Source of the DNA: Emmonsiellopsis sp. PD_33
Taxonomy: Eukaryota > Ascomycota > Eurotiomycetes > Onygenales > Ajellomycetaceae
DNA length: 42,097 nt
Direction: 5' to 3'
Assembly: GCA_032988165.1 (NCBI GenBank)
Contig: JANTQF010000312.1
Span: 1 to 42,097 of the forward strand
Shown: in pieces, positions 21,712-32,778 of the stretch
Layout of the letters: each line of letters starts with the position of its first letter
Numbering within the stretch: position 1 is the first letter of the stretch
The notes under the pieces: model-generated
The model's database searches: none
What the model saw: the letters and a program-made list of their open reading frames with translations, nothing else
What the model was told of the DNA's origin: nothing
Program-made: the position numbers and the translations under genes

Positions 21712-22694
21712 ATGATGTGTTTTGGAGGATCACCCCCAACAGAAGAGCACGAATTGGAACAGCCAAATCGGGCGGTAACAGGATCAGGTCGTCCTCCAAC
21801 GTCAACACGCCCTCGCACCTCCCAGCGTCCATCATCTACACATCCGATTTCGCAACGTCCGCCTACTTCCAACCGTCGTCCCCCGTCCCAAGGCCAAAGC
21901 CGCCAAGGACGGCAGTCAAGGGCGGAGCCTCCACACAGCCGCAAGGGGAGTTCACACCCACACGGAAGAGGGAAATCAAGGGGTGGTCGCTTGCCCGCAG
22001 TGACGGAGGATGAGACAACAACACCGGAGGTGATGAATGAGATATCAATTCTGTGTGCTTCAATTGAACAGCATGCGGCGGAGTTTTACAATCGAAATAG
22101 CCAGACCAGCGTCCGGAGAACAGTCAGCCAGACCGTCATCGAGGAATTGATCACTGGTCGTAACGACGGTAAAGCGCCCCTATTCCCCTGGTCTCTCCCT
22201 CCAGCCCTATGGTCCACAATGTCTGGATAGGATTCCTGCCTGTCTTCGAGCCTTTTGTTCCATCCACACTGGAAGGATGTGCTCGTGGACACATTTCAAG
22301 GCATCCAAGTCAATGGCGAAAACCCGTAACCGGAGCTTCTAAATATTAAAGAGTCTATGCTATATTTCGGGTATTCTTTCCGCCTGTGGAACCTGGAGAC
22401 TCTTCTGTGAAACCTCGATCGCCATTCTAGAATTTGACTTAGCCTGACCCGTGTCGTACAGGATCCTCTGTCGCCCAGCGCCTCATTAACAGCCTTTCCC
22501 GTTATGCGAACCAACCAGACACACCGCGCCGGACTGACGACCTTATTGAAATTTGCCGAACCGCGAACAGGGTCCAGCGGAGAGTCGCAAGGCATGCAGC
22601 GGAATGGGATTTTGGGCCTTGGACCAATGGCGGAATGTTATTTCCGACAGTGGCTGCCGGCGGGAAGCTCATGCGGGAAGCTCAGTACGACTAG
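21712..22694 (+). CDS. Hypothetical fungal protein, spliced model uncertain
   Basis: The ATG at 21712 starts MMCFGGSPPTEEHE followed by a Ser/Pro/Arg/Gln-rich low-complexity stretch, then a folded-looking segment (MNEISILCASIEQHAAEFYN) up to a donor GTAAAG at 22169 (phase 1). The last exon is well supported: open from about 22462 or 22479 to TAG 22692-22694, with RRTDDLIEICRTANRVQRRV and AAEWDFGPW. Acceptors at 22461 (phase 1, direct join in frame) or 22478 (phase 0) are both possible, and a small middle exon starting at 22231 cannot be excluded. The layout (IEQHxxxFY near the start, W-D-F near the end) resembles a widespread uncharacterised Eurotiomycete family. Function is unknown. Confidence 0.5.
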
Positions 22695-23375
22695 TATCAA
22701 AACAGGACGTCGCTCTGCTAACTGTCCTTTTGATGAGCTAGCTGTGTCTTAACGGAGATGTTTTACTCGCCAATTTCTTTTTACTTTCCTATTTCGCGAA
22801 CACTGGAAAATTTTATCACCATCGTACGTGCGATCTAGCTTGTGATTGCCAAGCTTATTTTCATCGATGTTTCCGTCCCCCCTGTCCATGTACAACAACT
22901 CTGGTGGCCTTTTTTTCAGTCCACTCGCTATCAAAAATTTGTTCTGCGCCCTATCATTTTTTTACGTACTGGCCCCTTGTTATGTGGTTCGATGAATTTA
23001 CCAAAAGAATGTCGTTCCAACTATGGTTGGCTATTTTATTCATTCTTTTATTCTTCAATGATCCCAGATTTTTATTTTGCTGAATTGGACAATCATGAGC
23101 GGTGAAGCATGAAATTCTAATTTTTAGTTCGATAACACTCCGCGATAAATCCCCGAGGGAGAAAGAGATCAATAGAGGAGAGCGGGAGAGAGCGCTGGGA
23201 CGACAGATTGTCACCTCCGAACTATGTAACAAACTGCCCGCAAGATTGAAACGATCGAAACCGAGATACAACCGAAATTGACCAATATCAACGATTCTGG
23301 ATTAGGATGGGCGAGAAAACGGAAGGACGAACACGAACAATAAATGACCAAGCAGAACACGCATCAGACAAAATC
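22695..23375. other. Convergent intergenic spacer
   Basis: This lies between the 3' ends of two hypothetical genes. It is AT-rich in the middle, and no gene or RNA was recognised. Confidence 0.6.
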
Positions 23376-24153
23376 TCATTCCTCTGCCTCCAGGCTCTGC
23401 CAATATGCTTCTTGTTCTTCCGCTCTTACCCTCGCAGACTCCCGCAGCCATTCATTCACGGGATCGTCGTGCTGACTGTCACTCACAGCAAGTTTCATGG
23501 CACATCTGGGATACCTGGTCTCCATATGACGTTGGGCGTTCACAGAGTTGGGGGACTGGTCTGTTTGTTGCCGATCCGTAAGCTTCCGCAGGCGATATAA
23601 AATCGTGAGAAGTTAAGGAGCCATATTTACCCAAATACATGGACCTCGATGACAGGCCATACCCCGATATTCCAGAATGCTGAATCTCCCTGACCTGCTT
23701 CTCCAACTCCCTCTCAACCAAAAAGTCAACCTGGTTCATGACGTGAATAAACAGGTTCAGCATCATAAGCTTGATATGCTCATCTGCCTCTTCCTTATCT
23801 ACAAACGCCCACATAAAATTCCGAAACACCCGCTTCTTCTCCTTCTTTTTCCCTTTTTTCTTTCCCTTCCCTGCCTCGTTGCCACCAGTAACATCTCCTC
23901 GCCAATCAATCACATCCTTAGCGTCCTTCAACTCTATACCCGCACGCTCCAGCACTCGCTGAATCAATAATTCCTCGTCCTGAGAGGCATATATGATTTT
24001 CCTGGACCCTTCTCTACTCCTGTCCACGATGCGAGAGGCGTCCTCCACGGCGCTAGCTAGGCGTTCTCGCTGCTCAGGGGCTTGGTGGACGTCACAGATG
24101 AAATTGCCGAGAGAGTAGAGGTTCTGGCCTATGGAGACTGGGTCGGCGGACAT
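23376..24153 (-). CDS. Hypothetical protein with Lys-rich linker
   Basis: Two exons, 24153-23631 and 23560-23376, joined in phase 1 across a 70-base intron (GTAAAT ... AACAG), give 235 residues. The ATG at 24153 starts MSADPVSIGQNLYSLGNFI. A helical N-terminal half (SIGQNLYSLGN, ERLASAVEDASRIVDRS) is followed by a Lys run (GKKKGKKKEKKRVFRNFMW, residues about 97-115), an amphipathic helix (VMNQVDFLVERELEKQVREI), and an acidic/aromatic end encoded by exon 2 (RAEEQEAYWQSLEAEE). Without the intron the frame reads through to an unrelated tail ending about 23479, so the spliced end is preferred. No known domain is recognised. Codon endings shift from C to G/T along the gene. Confidence 0.7.
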
Positions 24154-25624
24154 ATTGAGGTTCTAGATTCTTTCTTTTTGAGGAGGCGTTCGAATAGGGG
24201 GGGTTTAACAAGATCTTGATTCGAAGACCCGCGGGGACTAGTTTAGTCCCTCCTGCATGGAATACCAATAATATCCAAAAAAAAAATAAGAAGTAAATAG
24301 GCTTGTAATCCCGGAGTTTCGAAATCCCGAAAGCAGCACGGCATGGGAAAAAGGAAATAAGATAGACAATGTACCTTTACCCCCACGCTCTAGGTATATG
24401 TATGGGAGCTAGTCCTATATACCAGCCGCAGTGTCGCTGTCACCGCTGTCTCTGCTGGTCGTAGGACCAGCGTTGTCAATAACTAGTTGGATACAGCAGA
24501 ATTACGTTTGGGGCGGACCGCCTTGGTTGCCTTGCTTTTATCCTTCCAATATCCTTCCGTTCTTCCTCTTGCCTCACTCAAGGTACGTATATGCCCAAAC
24601 AGCCAGCCTTGTGTGACCGTGCTCCTCCCAAAGAGATATGGGTAGAATGACTTTTCTACTGGGTTCTCACCCATACCGAACGCTGTATGTCCGCGTGTTG
24701 GAACCGCAGCTCTCTATATTCATCTCCAGTCTCCATCGTATTCCAGTTCTTTCACCAGCCTCTCTCACGCTCTCCTCACGTTGCGCCAGACGAGTATATT
24801 CCAGCTTTCGGGAGCGAGTATAAAGCAGCCACGTATGCGTACGCACTCCGCCTTTTGACGCCCTGCATGTTTGAGCTGAGCCTCTTTTGTACGCCGGCAA
24901 GTGAATGACTTTTTACGGTTGTGGGGATCTGAGAATCCCCCTTTTTCTACTCTCCAGGTATACTATCTAAAAATTACGGGGGCCACAGAAGGGCTTGGAT
25001 CTTAGTCGAAACAGTAGTACGCCGGTCACTTCATCATAGTGTTGGCTTGACTGGATTTGGATTTAGGCCAAGATGGTTGATACTGCTTATTAGTCTGTTC
25101 TGGTTGCCCCTTTGAGGATCCCGATCCCCTCCCCCTACAGCTGGTCAGACCGCTCTATGGCGTGAGGCAACCTGAAGGCGCAGTAGCAGTCACATGTAGG
25201 TAGGTTATAGAATACAGACATTCCCTGGCGATAGGCATCAGGAATATCTAGTAGTATTGATGCTGATTTGGCTGACATTCTTGTCGGACATTGGGCGGAG
25301 TTGATATTTCAGCACCCTAATCCTCCGCAGGACAACGAGGTCCCGGGCCTTTCGGCTCATCGGTGTCAAAGACTCTATAGGGGCTTAGATATGAATGTAC
25401 ATCAGATTGGATATTCATAAAGACTATAGCCAAAGTACTCATGATCATCCAAATAATGAGGTAAAAACAGTCTTCTAGTCGAATGCCGCGTGGTATAGAA
25501 AGACAGTCTGTGAAAACAACCTAGCGAAGGAGGAAAAAGGAGGAAAGTAGAATCGTCTTCTTCCACCAACGATAAAAAAAATAAGAGGGCCGTTCTCCTC
25601 AATCCCTTTTCACCCAATCAATCA
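24154..25624. other. Intergenic, no gene recognised
   Basis: Upstream region of the 24153 gene and 3' side of the Hsp70-like gene. Open frames of about 60-90 codons here overlap on both strands with no motif or splice support. Confidence 0.55.
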
Positions 25625-28070
25625 CTACAAACCCACGTCGCCAACTCCCGGACCAGCCTCCCTGCAACCATCACCATCTTCGACATCCAGCGGGTCTTCT
25701 CCATGGCGTGCAGCAGGAAAATCCCAGTTCACAGGAAGCAGGTTTTCATCCTCCTGGCTTATGCAAGACCCATCACACCATATCTCAAAATGGACCCCTG
25801 CAGAGCTTGGACGTATTTGAAGCTCGAGCTCAACTCGCCAGTATTCCTCACGACGGAACAAAGCTCCGGAATGGTGCTTTCTAAGGCTAACAGCTGTAGA
25901 AATTGGTTCTTCAAAGAAACGAAGCGATAGCTTGGAATGGATATTAGCTACCTTCTCCGCGTCTCCTTGGTTTAGCCACTGGGGTAGACGGTTTGCTGGC
26001 GTTCCAGACCTAATAATATCGTCGGTCCAGGAGATATAGTCGCGCTCTGGATCATCAAGTGCCCTGTCAATAACTTTGCTAGGGACCATCCGAAAGAACC
26101 GTTTTGGTATGGGCTGATCGCGTTGGACTGGCTGCCCTCGTATTACCATCCAGCAGATGCGATCTCTATGGAAGGTTCGGCCGTCTAGGGGCTCGCCATG
26201 AACGGGAATTGGGCGAGGACGATTACTCTGCCACCACCGATTGACAGGCTCGTTGAAAGGAATTCCATAACTAGCTTTGCAAACGAGCTCTTTGATGATC
26301 GCCTGGCGGTGGAGGAGTCGCTCTAGCTTGTCATGCGCAAGGCCTTTGCAAACGGCCAATTGACTAGAGGATATGTTGGCTTGTAAGCCTGATGAGATAT
26401 CTTAGCTATGACTTACGGCTTGTCAGAAATAAGGACTTGGATCCCAAGGCCATGCCGGCCGTAATGTAGCAGAATTTTGTGTTGAACGTAATGGGATGAG
26501 CCGAGACCACCTGCAAGAACAATATGCGTCACAACAGCTTTGCGTTGATGAAGCTGGGCGTCCATAAGGCGGTAGATCTTTTCCACTTGTTCGTCAAATA
26601 ATTCGGCAATTTCATCACTAATCTGATTAGATCGTATGGGACCAAGTTGCAAAGACATGCCACCTACCGTGTGAATACCAGTCCCCCATTCTTGATGTTT
26701 GCACTATCATGATTATCATCTTGCCGCAACTCAGGAATACTGAAAAAGTACTCCCTCTTGCCCCGATGGGATTCGCTTCCGAATGCATGTTTGATAGGCT
26801 GGAATTTAGCACATAATTTTGCTGCGATATTCTTCGGTATCCTAGAAGAGACATCTTTTGGGAGACCACTCAACCGTCTTTGAACCAACCTTTTGAAGGC
26901 CTCGTCAATTTGCACGGAACCAACGGGCCTGCTTTGTAGGGCCGGCAACCCATCTAATATTCGTTCATTACACACACTCATCGATGGGAGAACGAATGAA
27001 CACTAACCTTCTGCAAATTCAAGGACTCTCAGCTCCGCAATCTCTCCCTTTAGTTCCTGGCTTTCGAGGATTGATCGTACTTCGACGGTTGCGATATCCT
27101 ATCACAAACGTTTGTGAGTTTATATACTTCCCTAATGTGAGACAAGCCCTTACAGTAGTACCGCCTCCAGAATCGACAACAAGAATCACATTGTCTTTCT
27201 TCAACCTTGGTGTTTGAGTCATCTCGAGAGTGGATGGGTTGATATTGTCATCTGGGTGGGTCATGCCATCCACGTATTGAAGATGTTGATATTTGGAACT
27301 GAATGCAGTGTAGACAGCCGCTGCTTCCGCTTCATTGAGGTCAAACTCCACTTTATGATTCGCGCAATTCTCTCCAAACCCGGTCCGTAGCACAAGTTCT
27401 TTGTATTTTTTGCCCGTGGATTGCTCGTCCCAAAGAGTCGGGACGGAAAATATGAAATATATTGCCGTGCTTCTCCAGTCGGATAGCTTAAAATGGTTGG
27501 TTATGTTAACTCTGATGTGCTCGTATAATTTCTGGAGAAAATCAAGGTAAAACCTATCAATATCTTGACTGGTTCCCGGCGCACTCCAAATGTGGTTTTT
27601 GAATGCGTCGTGAAGTCTTCTGTCATCAAGGTAAAGCTTGAAATGGTTTGCCGTAGCCGTTCCATGTGGAGGGTTATCACACTCAAATCCCCAGTAACGG
27701 ACTCGAGTGTTTGTCCCGACGTATGCCACTGTGGTTGGCACCTTATCATATGTTAGCGTGGTTCCGGGCCATGACAAAATATTCCTGATGCGCGAGTCGC
27801 GTGCCGAACAGAATGCAACCCCTAAATTGCGAAAGACTCATTAGCAGCCAGACACAGGCATTTCAAGCTGTGAATAAAAACAGAATTAGGCAGTATGTAA
27901 GGGGTATGGAATGGTCGACCTGTTTCTTCCTTGGATGTAGTTGATCGTAGACCATTTTCTTTTCAGCTATATTGTGCCTGAGCGGCTCTCAGGGGCATAC
28001 CTGTGCAGGTCAATCCCACATCCACCGCCACAATTATGGGCTCTGTTGACGTTAATGTTTGCGAATGCAT
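25625..28070 (-). CDS. Hsp70-like (actin-fold) ATPase, fungal class
   Basis: Six exons (28070-28001, 27821-27154, 27098-27008, 26953-26668, 26617-26417, 26363-25625) with introns of 179, 55, 54, 50 and 53 bases close in frame to 684 residues. Actin-fold ATP-binding landmarks are present: phosphate-1 loop at residues 12-27 (IIVAVDVGLTCTGVAF), split by intron 1; phosphate-2 DSGGGTT at 240-246, ending exactly at intron 2; and the adenosine loop LAGGLGSS at 406-413. The C-terminal 240 residues do not look like a canonical Hsp70 substrate-binding domain and lack an EEVD end. This fits the fungal Hsp70-like/Hsp12A-type family rather than SSA or BiP. Clients are unknown. The 70-base first exon before a 179-base intron is easy to miss. 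It is divergent from the Zn2Cys6 gene at 29792. Confidence 0.85.
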
Positions 28071-28739
28071 TAAAACAAAATATCCCACTGCCGTCTGTGT
28101 TTGAGATACCAAAAGTGGATAGGATAAACGGGAAGGCTTCAATTTAATGACAGGGAAATTTATCCCTTTTTATGTTTAGGTGAAGATCGCATTTACCGCT
28201 CAGTGATATAGATCTCACCCCGCATTTTGGCGAACATCGGTGAAGAGGAGCCCATTCCTGGGGTCACTCTTGGAATTAGGCGTATGGCGGCATGCCAGAC
28301 GGGTTTAAAAGGAATCAACAGGGTTGGGAACCGTGGCAGGATATGATAAGCTTATGAGTCGGTGATGAGGTCATTGCAAGCCCATCTCTAATTCCCGAGT
28401 GATTCAGATAGGGTATACAGCCTATAGCTCGCAGTCTCCCTGGTGCTTGGTATTATGAACCAAAACAAGCCTATCAAGCAATAGGAAGTAATGATTGTGT
28501 CCTTAATTGCCCCCAACCCATATCGAATACGAATATGGATGGACCAAATAAGAAATTCGGTTGGCTAAGCCTCGTCTGCCAAACACCCGACAGCGACCAC
28601 AAATCATCCATATATTCATGACACAGCTCGTCAATGCCTGGACAAGGCAAAAATGTGCATTACAACTGGGTCGCCCGATAGTTGAAGCCCATCGAACAAA
28701 GGCAGATAGAAGAATATCGGTATGTATATTCCGCCGCTG

Positions 28740-29140
28740 TCACATGCCGTCTGTCATGCGATGCAGATAACTGATGATGAGGCTCAAAGAAATTGATTCT
28801 TCATGGCGGCATAGGTCCATTGATCCGGAAGCTACGGGGAAAGGACGCCAGCTTTCATTGATTCGATGACCTGTCTCTTCGGGCACAAAGATCAATACTA
28901 GAACTTGAACGATACAGTCGGTGGTGCAAGTGGTTGCACTTTGCATTTCAGCCTATTCGAACATTTAGTGAGTTTTACCAAGCAGTTATTACATTTGTAC
29001 CAGAGACCAATGCATGGGGAGTTTCCAGAGATCCTGAGATCGTAAACGGTGTCCTTGGGTGCTGCGACGCCTAGAATGACTGCACCGACCAACACGTCGG
29101 CAATATGGACCAGGCAAACGACATGCCACTGAATAGTACT
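28740..29140 (-). pseudogene. Possible membrane-protein gene remnant
   Basis: After an acceptor-like CCATTTTCAG at about 29143, a minus-strand frame reads IQWHVVCLVHIADVLVGAV and then SPCIGLWYKC. A hydrophobic helix followed by a loop with GLW-xx-C recalls the extracellular loop of claudin/PMP22-type proteins. A second coding-like frame (TTCTTDCIVQVLVLIFVPEE) follows at 28946-28740. No convincing start exon or frame-consistent join was found, so this may be a decayed gene or chance. Confidence is low. Confidence 0.2.
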
Positions 29141-29245
29141 GAAAATGGTGAAGTTAAGGAAGCAATAGCAGCTATGACATGGGCGAGCTCAAACAAAATG
29201 GGAGATGTCGACGTTGAGCCTTGGAAACGGGTCGAAACGGCCCGA

Positions 29246-29257
29246 GATCACGTGATC
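29246..29257. promoter_or_regulatory. GATCACGTGATC palindrome (CACGTG box)
   Basis: A perfect 12-base palindrome centred on CACGTG in the divergent Hsp70-like/Zn2Cys6 intergenic region, about 540 bases before the Zn2Cys6 start. TCACGTGA is the consensus of fungal bHLH factors (Cbf1 type). Binding is inferred. Confidence 0.4.
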
Positions 29258-29353
29258 ACTCAGATCCAGGCTGACTAATTAATTCCGGGATACGGCCCCT
29301 CGATTCCCTTCAACGTCACCCCTCGCCTCTCCATCTGTCTGTGCAGATAGAGA

Positions 29354-29568
29354 ATGTCAAGCCAGATCCCAGCGCGTCTCAGAGAATCTTCCAGAAGAAT
29401 GCCTGCAAGACTACTCCGCATGCGGTCCATAATTTCCATCCACCAGCGAATGTTGAGGCCCGATCTATCAGTATCCCTGTTAGCGCGGTGTCTGCGGCGC
29501 CAGGAAGGCCAACACGAACAAACAACCGAGCTGGGCTAATGAAAGTTCTTGGTTTCTGGCAGCCGTAA
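29354..29568 (+). other. Two overlapping upstream ORFs before the Zn2Cys6 gene
   Basis: uORF1 runs from ATG 29354 to TAA 29537-29539 (61 codons). uORF2 (ATG 29539-29541, nine codons, MKVLGFWQP) starts inside that stop as TAATG and ends at 29568. If the transcript starts upstream of 29354, these would restrain translation of the regulator at 29792. The transcription start is not known. Confidence 0.35.
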
Positions 29569-29791
29569 GGCAGCACTATTTTGTATTCCAGCTGACGACA
29601 CCCGGACAGCTGTCTGTATCAGAGCCCTGTTGGCATCAGATCTATATTTACGCCAGGAGACCGCCTTAATAAGCCGTGGTGCTCCTAGCTTTCTCACCCC
29701 ACAAAGCTATCTCCCTTTCCGTTCGGCTTGCGATTCCTTTGGTCTGCTCAAGCGGGAGGGCCTGCGCCAAAAGTGCACCCCCCATCTCAGC

Positions 29792-32778
29792 ATGGCCGGT
29801 ATAAATACATTGTCGGCAGGGCTGTTTGATTCTCGACCCAGACAACAATCCCAAACAAAGGGGCCGACTTACCGGCAGGAAATCCACACGGAGCTGCCAA
29901 ATGATGGCAGTATAGAGCAGCGCAGCCATGCTACAAACGAAAATCCGCCCGGTTGGGTACCCCGCCCCAAACGTATCGCTTGTGTTATCTGCCGGAAAAG
30001 AAAACTGCGGTGTGATGGGAACAAACCAAGTTGCGGTACATGTTCTAGGCTGGGACATGATTGCGCCTACGATGAGGTGAGGAAGAAGAGCGGTCCGAAG
30101 AGGGGCTATGTGAAGCAATTAGAAGCAAGATTAGGTACGGTCAAGATTTTAATATCATATACGCCTGATATCAGAACGTAGTAATCAGTGGATTGTACTG
30201 ATGGGTTGATTTCTTACAGCGCAAGTCGAAACCCTCCTAAAAACTCAAGATACTGGGGATGCCCCACGACGGTCCCCGCCTCAAATGGACAACAGTCCAA
30301 AAGATCCGGTGCCCCAACTATCCAACAATATGACGGACGTTTTCCCTTCATCTAATGACTTAGAAAGCCTGCTCCCGCTTGGCGTCCACACATTTGGCGA
30401 TATGCCGTCTGCCCCGATTAACGTGGCGGACCACAATATTGCCGCCAGCGGTGATTTTTCATGGGAGATGATCGGCCTGGGGTTGGAAGAGCCTCTTCCA
30501 TCCCAGGAGGTCATCGATGAGTTGTACGTCTTTCCAGATCCCCGGGCTCATTTTGGTTCAAACCCGCATATTCTAACGTTCAATGTGCAGGAATGAGATA
30601 TATTTCCGACGCATTCATCCATCCCTCCCTATGATACATAAGCCGCGCTTTTATGCTGCAATGAATCTTGCGCCAAGTATGCGACCACCGGTGTGCTTGC
30701 GTTACACAATGTGGGCCCTGGCTAGTTGTGTGACAGATAAATACCAATCCTTACATCCGCATTTCTATCAGCGTGCACGAAAATACGCGGATCTAGACGA
30801 GATGAAGGGCCTGGGAGAAGGGATGGTTAGTGTTGCGGTCTGTCAAACGTGGATCTTGATTGGCTCGTACGAATTCAGGATGATGTACTTTCCTCGTGCA
30901 TGGAACAGTACGGGAAAGTCGATGAGGTTGGCGATGATGCTAGGATTACACCGTCAAGATGGCGTCGGCCTCGATGTGAAACAATGTTTGCCCCCTCCTC
31001 GAGATTGGACCGAGCGAGAAGAACGAAGAAGGACCTTCTGGGTATCTTTCTGCCAGGATAGATATGCAAGTGTAGGAACTGGATGGCCCATGATGTGTGA
31101 CGAGAGAGATGTAAGTCCTCCATACTGCTACAGCCCCTTGAATTATCTGTAAGAAACTGATATGTGAGGACAGGTCTTAACCAATCTCCCAGCCTCGGAT
31201 GATGCATTCCTCAACTCTAGAGCAGAACAAACACCCACGCTTTCAAGCGTCATGGCGGGCGAAAATTTCTCATCATTATCACCCCTTGCAAGCATTGTTT
31301 TACTCGCTTGTCTTTTTGGTCGCAATCTCCATCATCTGCATCGCATGACCTCAAACGACAAAGATCACGATTTGAACGGTGCTTTCTGGAAACGACACCG
31401 TGCGCTAGATAATATTATCCTCAACACCTCCCTTTCGCTTCCTACCCACCTACGACTGCCTGATGGGCTCAACGACCCAAGCATTGTGTTTGCTAATATG
31501 TGTATTCACACCTCAACAATTTGTTTGCATCAAGCCGCCATATTCAAGGCAGAGAAAAATAATTTACCTGGCCAAATCGCAGCCGAAGGCAAAAGGCGAA
31601 GTCTAGTTGCCGCCGATCAAATAACCAATATCATGAAAATGGTCAGCCATACGGATTTAACACTAGTGAGATCCCCAATAATTGCTTGTCGTAAGTATTT
31701 GTACTCATATTTTTCAGATAAACCCGTTCCTCGCATTCTGCCTTTACGTCGCATGTCGGGTTTTCTTGCAGTATCTCAAGTCTCGGCCGGAAGATGAATC
31801 AGTTCGCTCTTCCCTCCAATTCTTACTTGCTGCTATGAATGCTATCAAGCATAGAAATCCCCTCACAGAGTCATTCCTTATGCAGCTGGATGCCGATCTC
31901 GAAGGCAGCGGTCTGGACCACAGGACCGGAACATCAAAATTCTCCTTTGGACTTCGATATGGCGCAGTGAGTACATGCACACCAGGCGACATTGGTTTAC
32001 CCGGATAGATCCATGTGTCGATATCAGTATTTGAGACCTAATATTCATTTTCTAGGGAACAAAGTCATCCGCAGGATGTGCATTGGGGGTACAACCACAG
32101 GAGCCACATCCACAAGCGCAAACAACATGCAATGCCCCCAAGTCACCAGCAATCGACCCTGTCACGTATTCAGGCTTAGCCGATCGTTCAAGGACCTCTA
32201 CTGAACCGCCACCAGCTGGTAGAAACGAGATTCGCGTCCCAGTGACTCAAAGTGGTGCGGCGTATTTGGTCCCTGGTGCCGACGATAATTTTATAAAATC
32301 CATGGTCATGGAGATCGACTTGTTAACCGATACAAGTGGCACAAGCGATCGTAACCATCACTCCTCTGACCATCCTACGCCATCCACAAACCAATCATCG
32401 AATAGCTCCTCTTCGCCCTCTAATATGGACCAGCCATCGCCTTCTATACAACAGAAGCAACACCAACAGCAGGAACAGCAGGCCCAAAGAAACCCTAGCT
32501 TATATGACTTCTCCCCGTCAGAACAATATAAGAATGCCAATCAAATCCCCTCATCAGCAGCTTATGCAAACTACTTTGCCCCAGAAACAGCCCAAGCTCA
32601 GGCTACCGGATTTGAGAACCCATTTGCTTTTCCCGCCGCATGGGACTTGCCTGTCAGCCAACCTCAGACAGAAGCCGCAGCACAGGCTTCTACTGCCGCC
32701 GAGCAAATACCAAACTTTGACAATATATCTTGGGCCCCGACCTCTGATAATCTAAAATGGGATAACTTCCACGGTTGA
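29792..32778 (+). CDS. Zn(II)2Cys6 transcription factor with fungal-specific domain
   Basis: Six exons (29792-30134, 30220-30523, 30591-31110, 31174-31665, 31718-31966, 32056-32778) close in frame to 876 residues. The introns have regular donors and several CTAAC-type branch sites. The zinc cluster is Cys64-x2-Cys67-x6-Cys74-x6-Cys81-x2-Cys84-x6-Cys91, followed by a basic linker (KKSGPKRGYVKQLEARL) and probably a short coiled coil. The fungal transcription-factor regulatory domain starts near residue 216 (YFRRIHPSLPMIHKPRF) and includes MMLGLHRQD, REERRRTFW and GTGWPM. The C-terminus is Ser/Gln/Pro-rich, a likely activation region. It probably acts as a nuclear dimer on CGG-type sites; the targets are unknown. 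I chose the ATG at 29792 because no in-frame ATG occurs in the open 243 bases upstream. Confidence 0.9.

Noticed and set aside
22424..22434. Heat-shock element (TTCTAGAA)
   Set aside because: A single inverted pair inside a putative intron of a hypothetical gene; too short to support.
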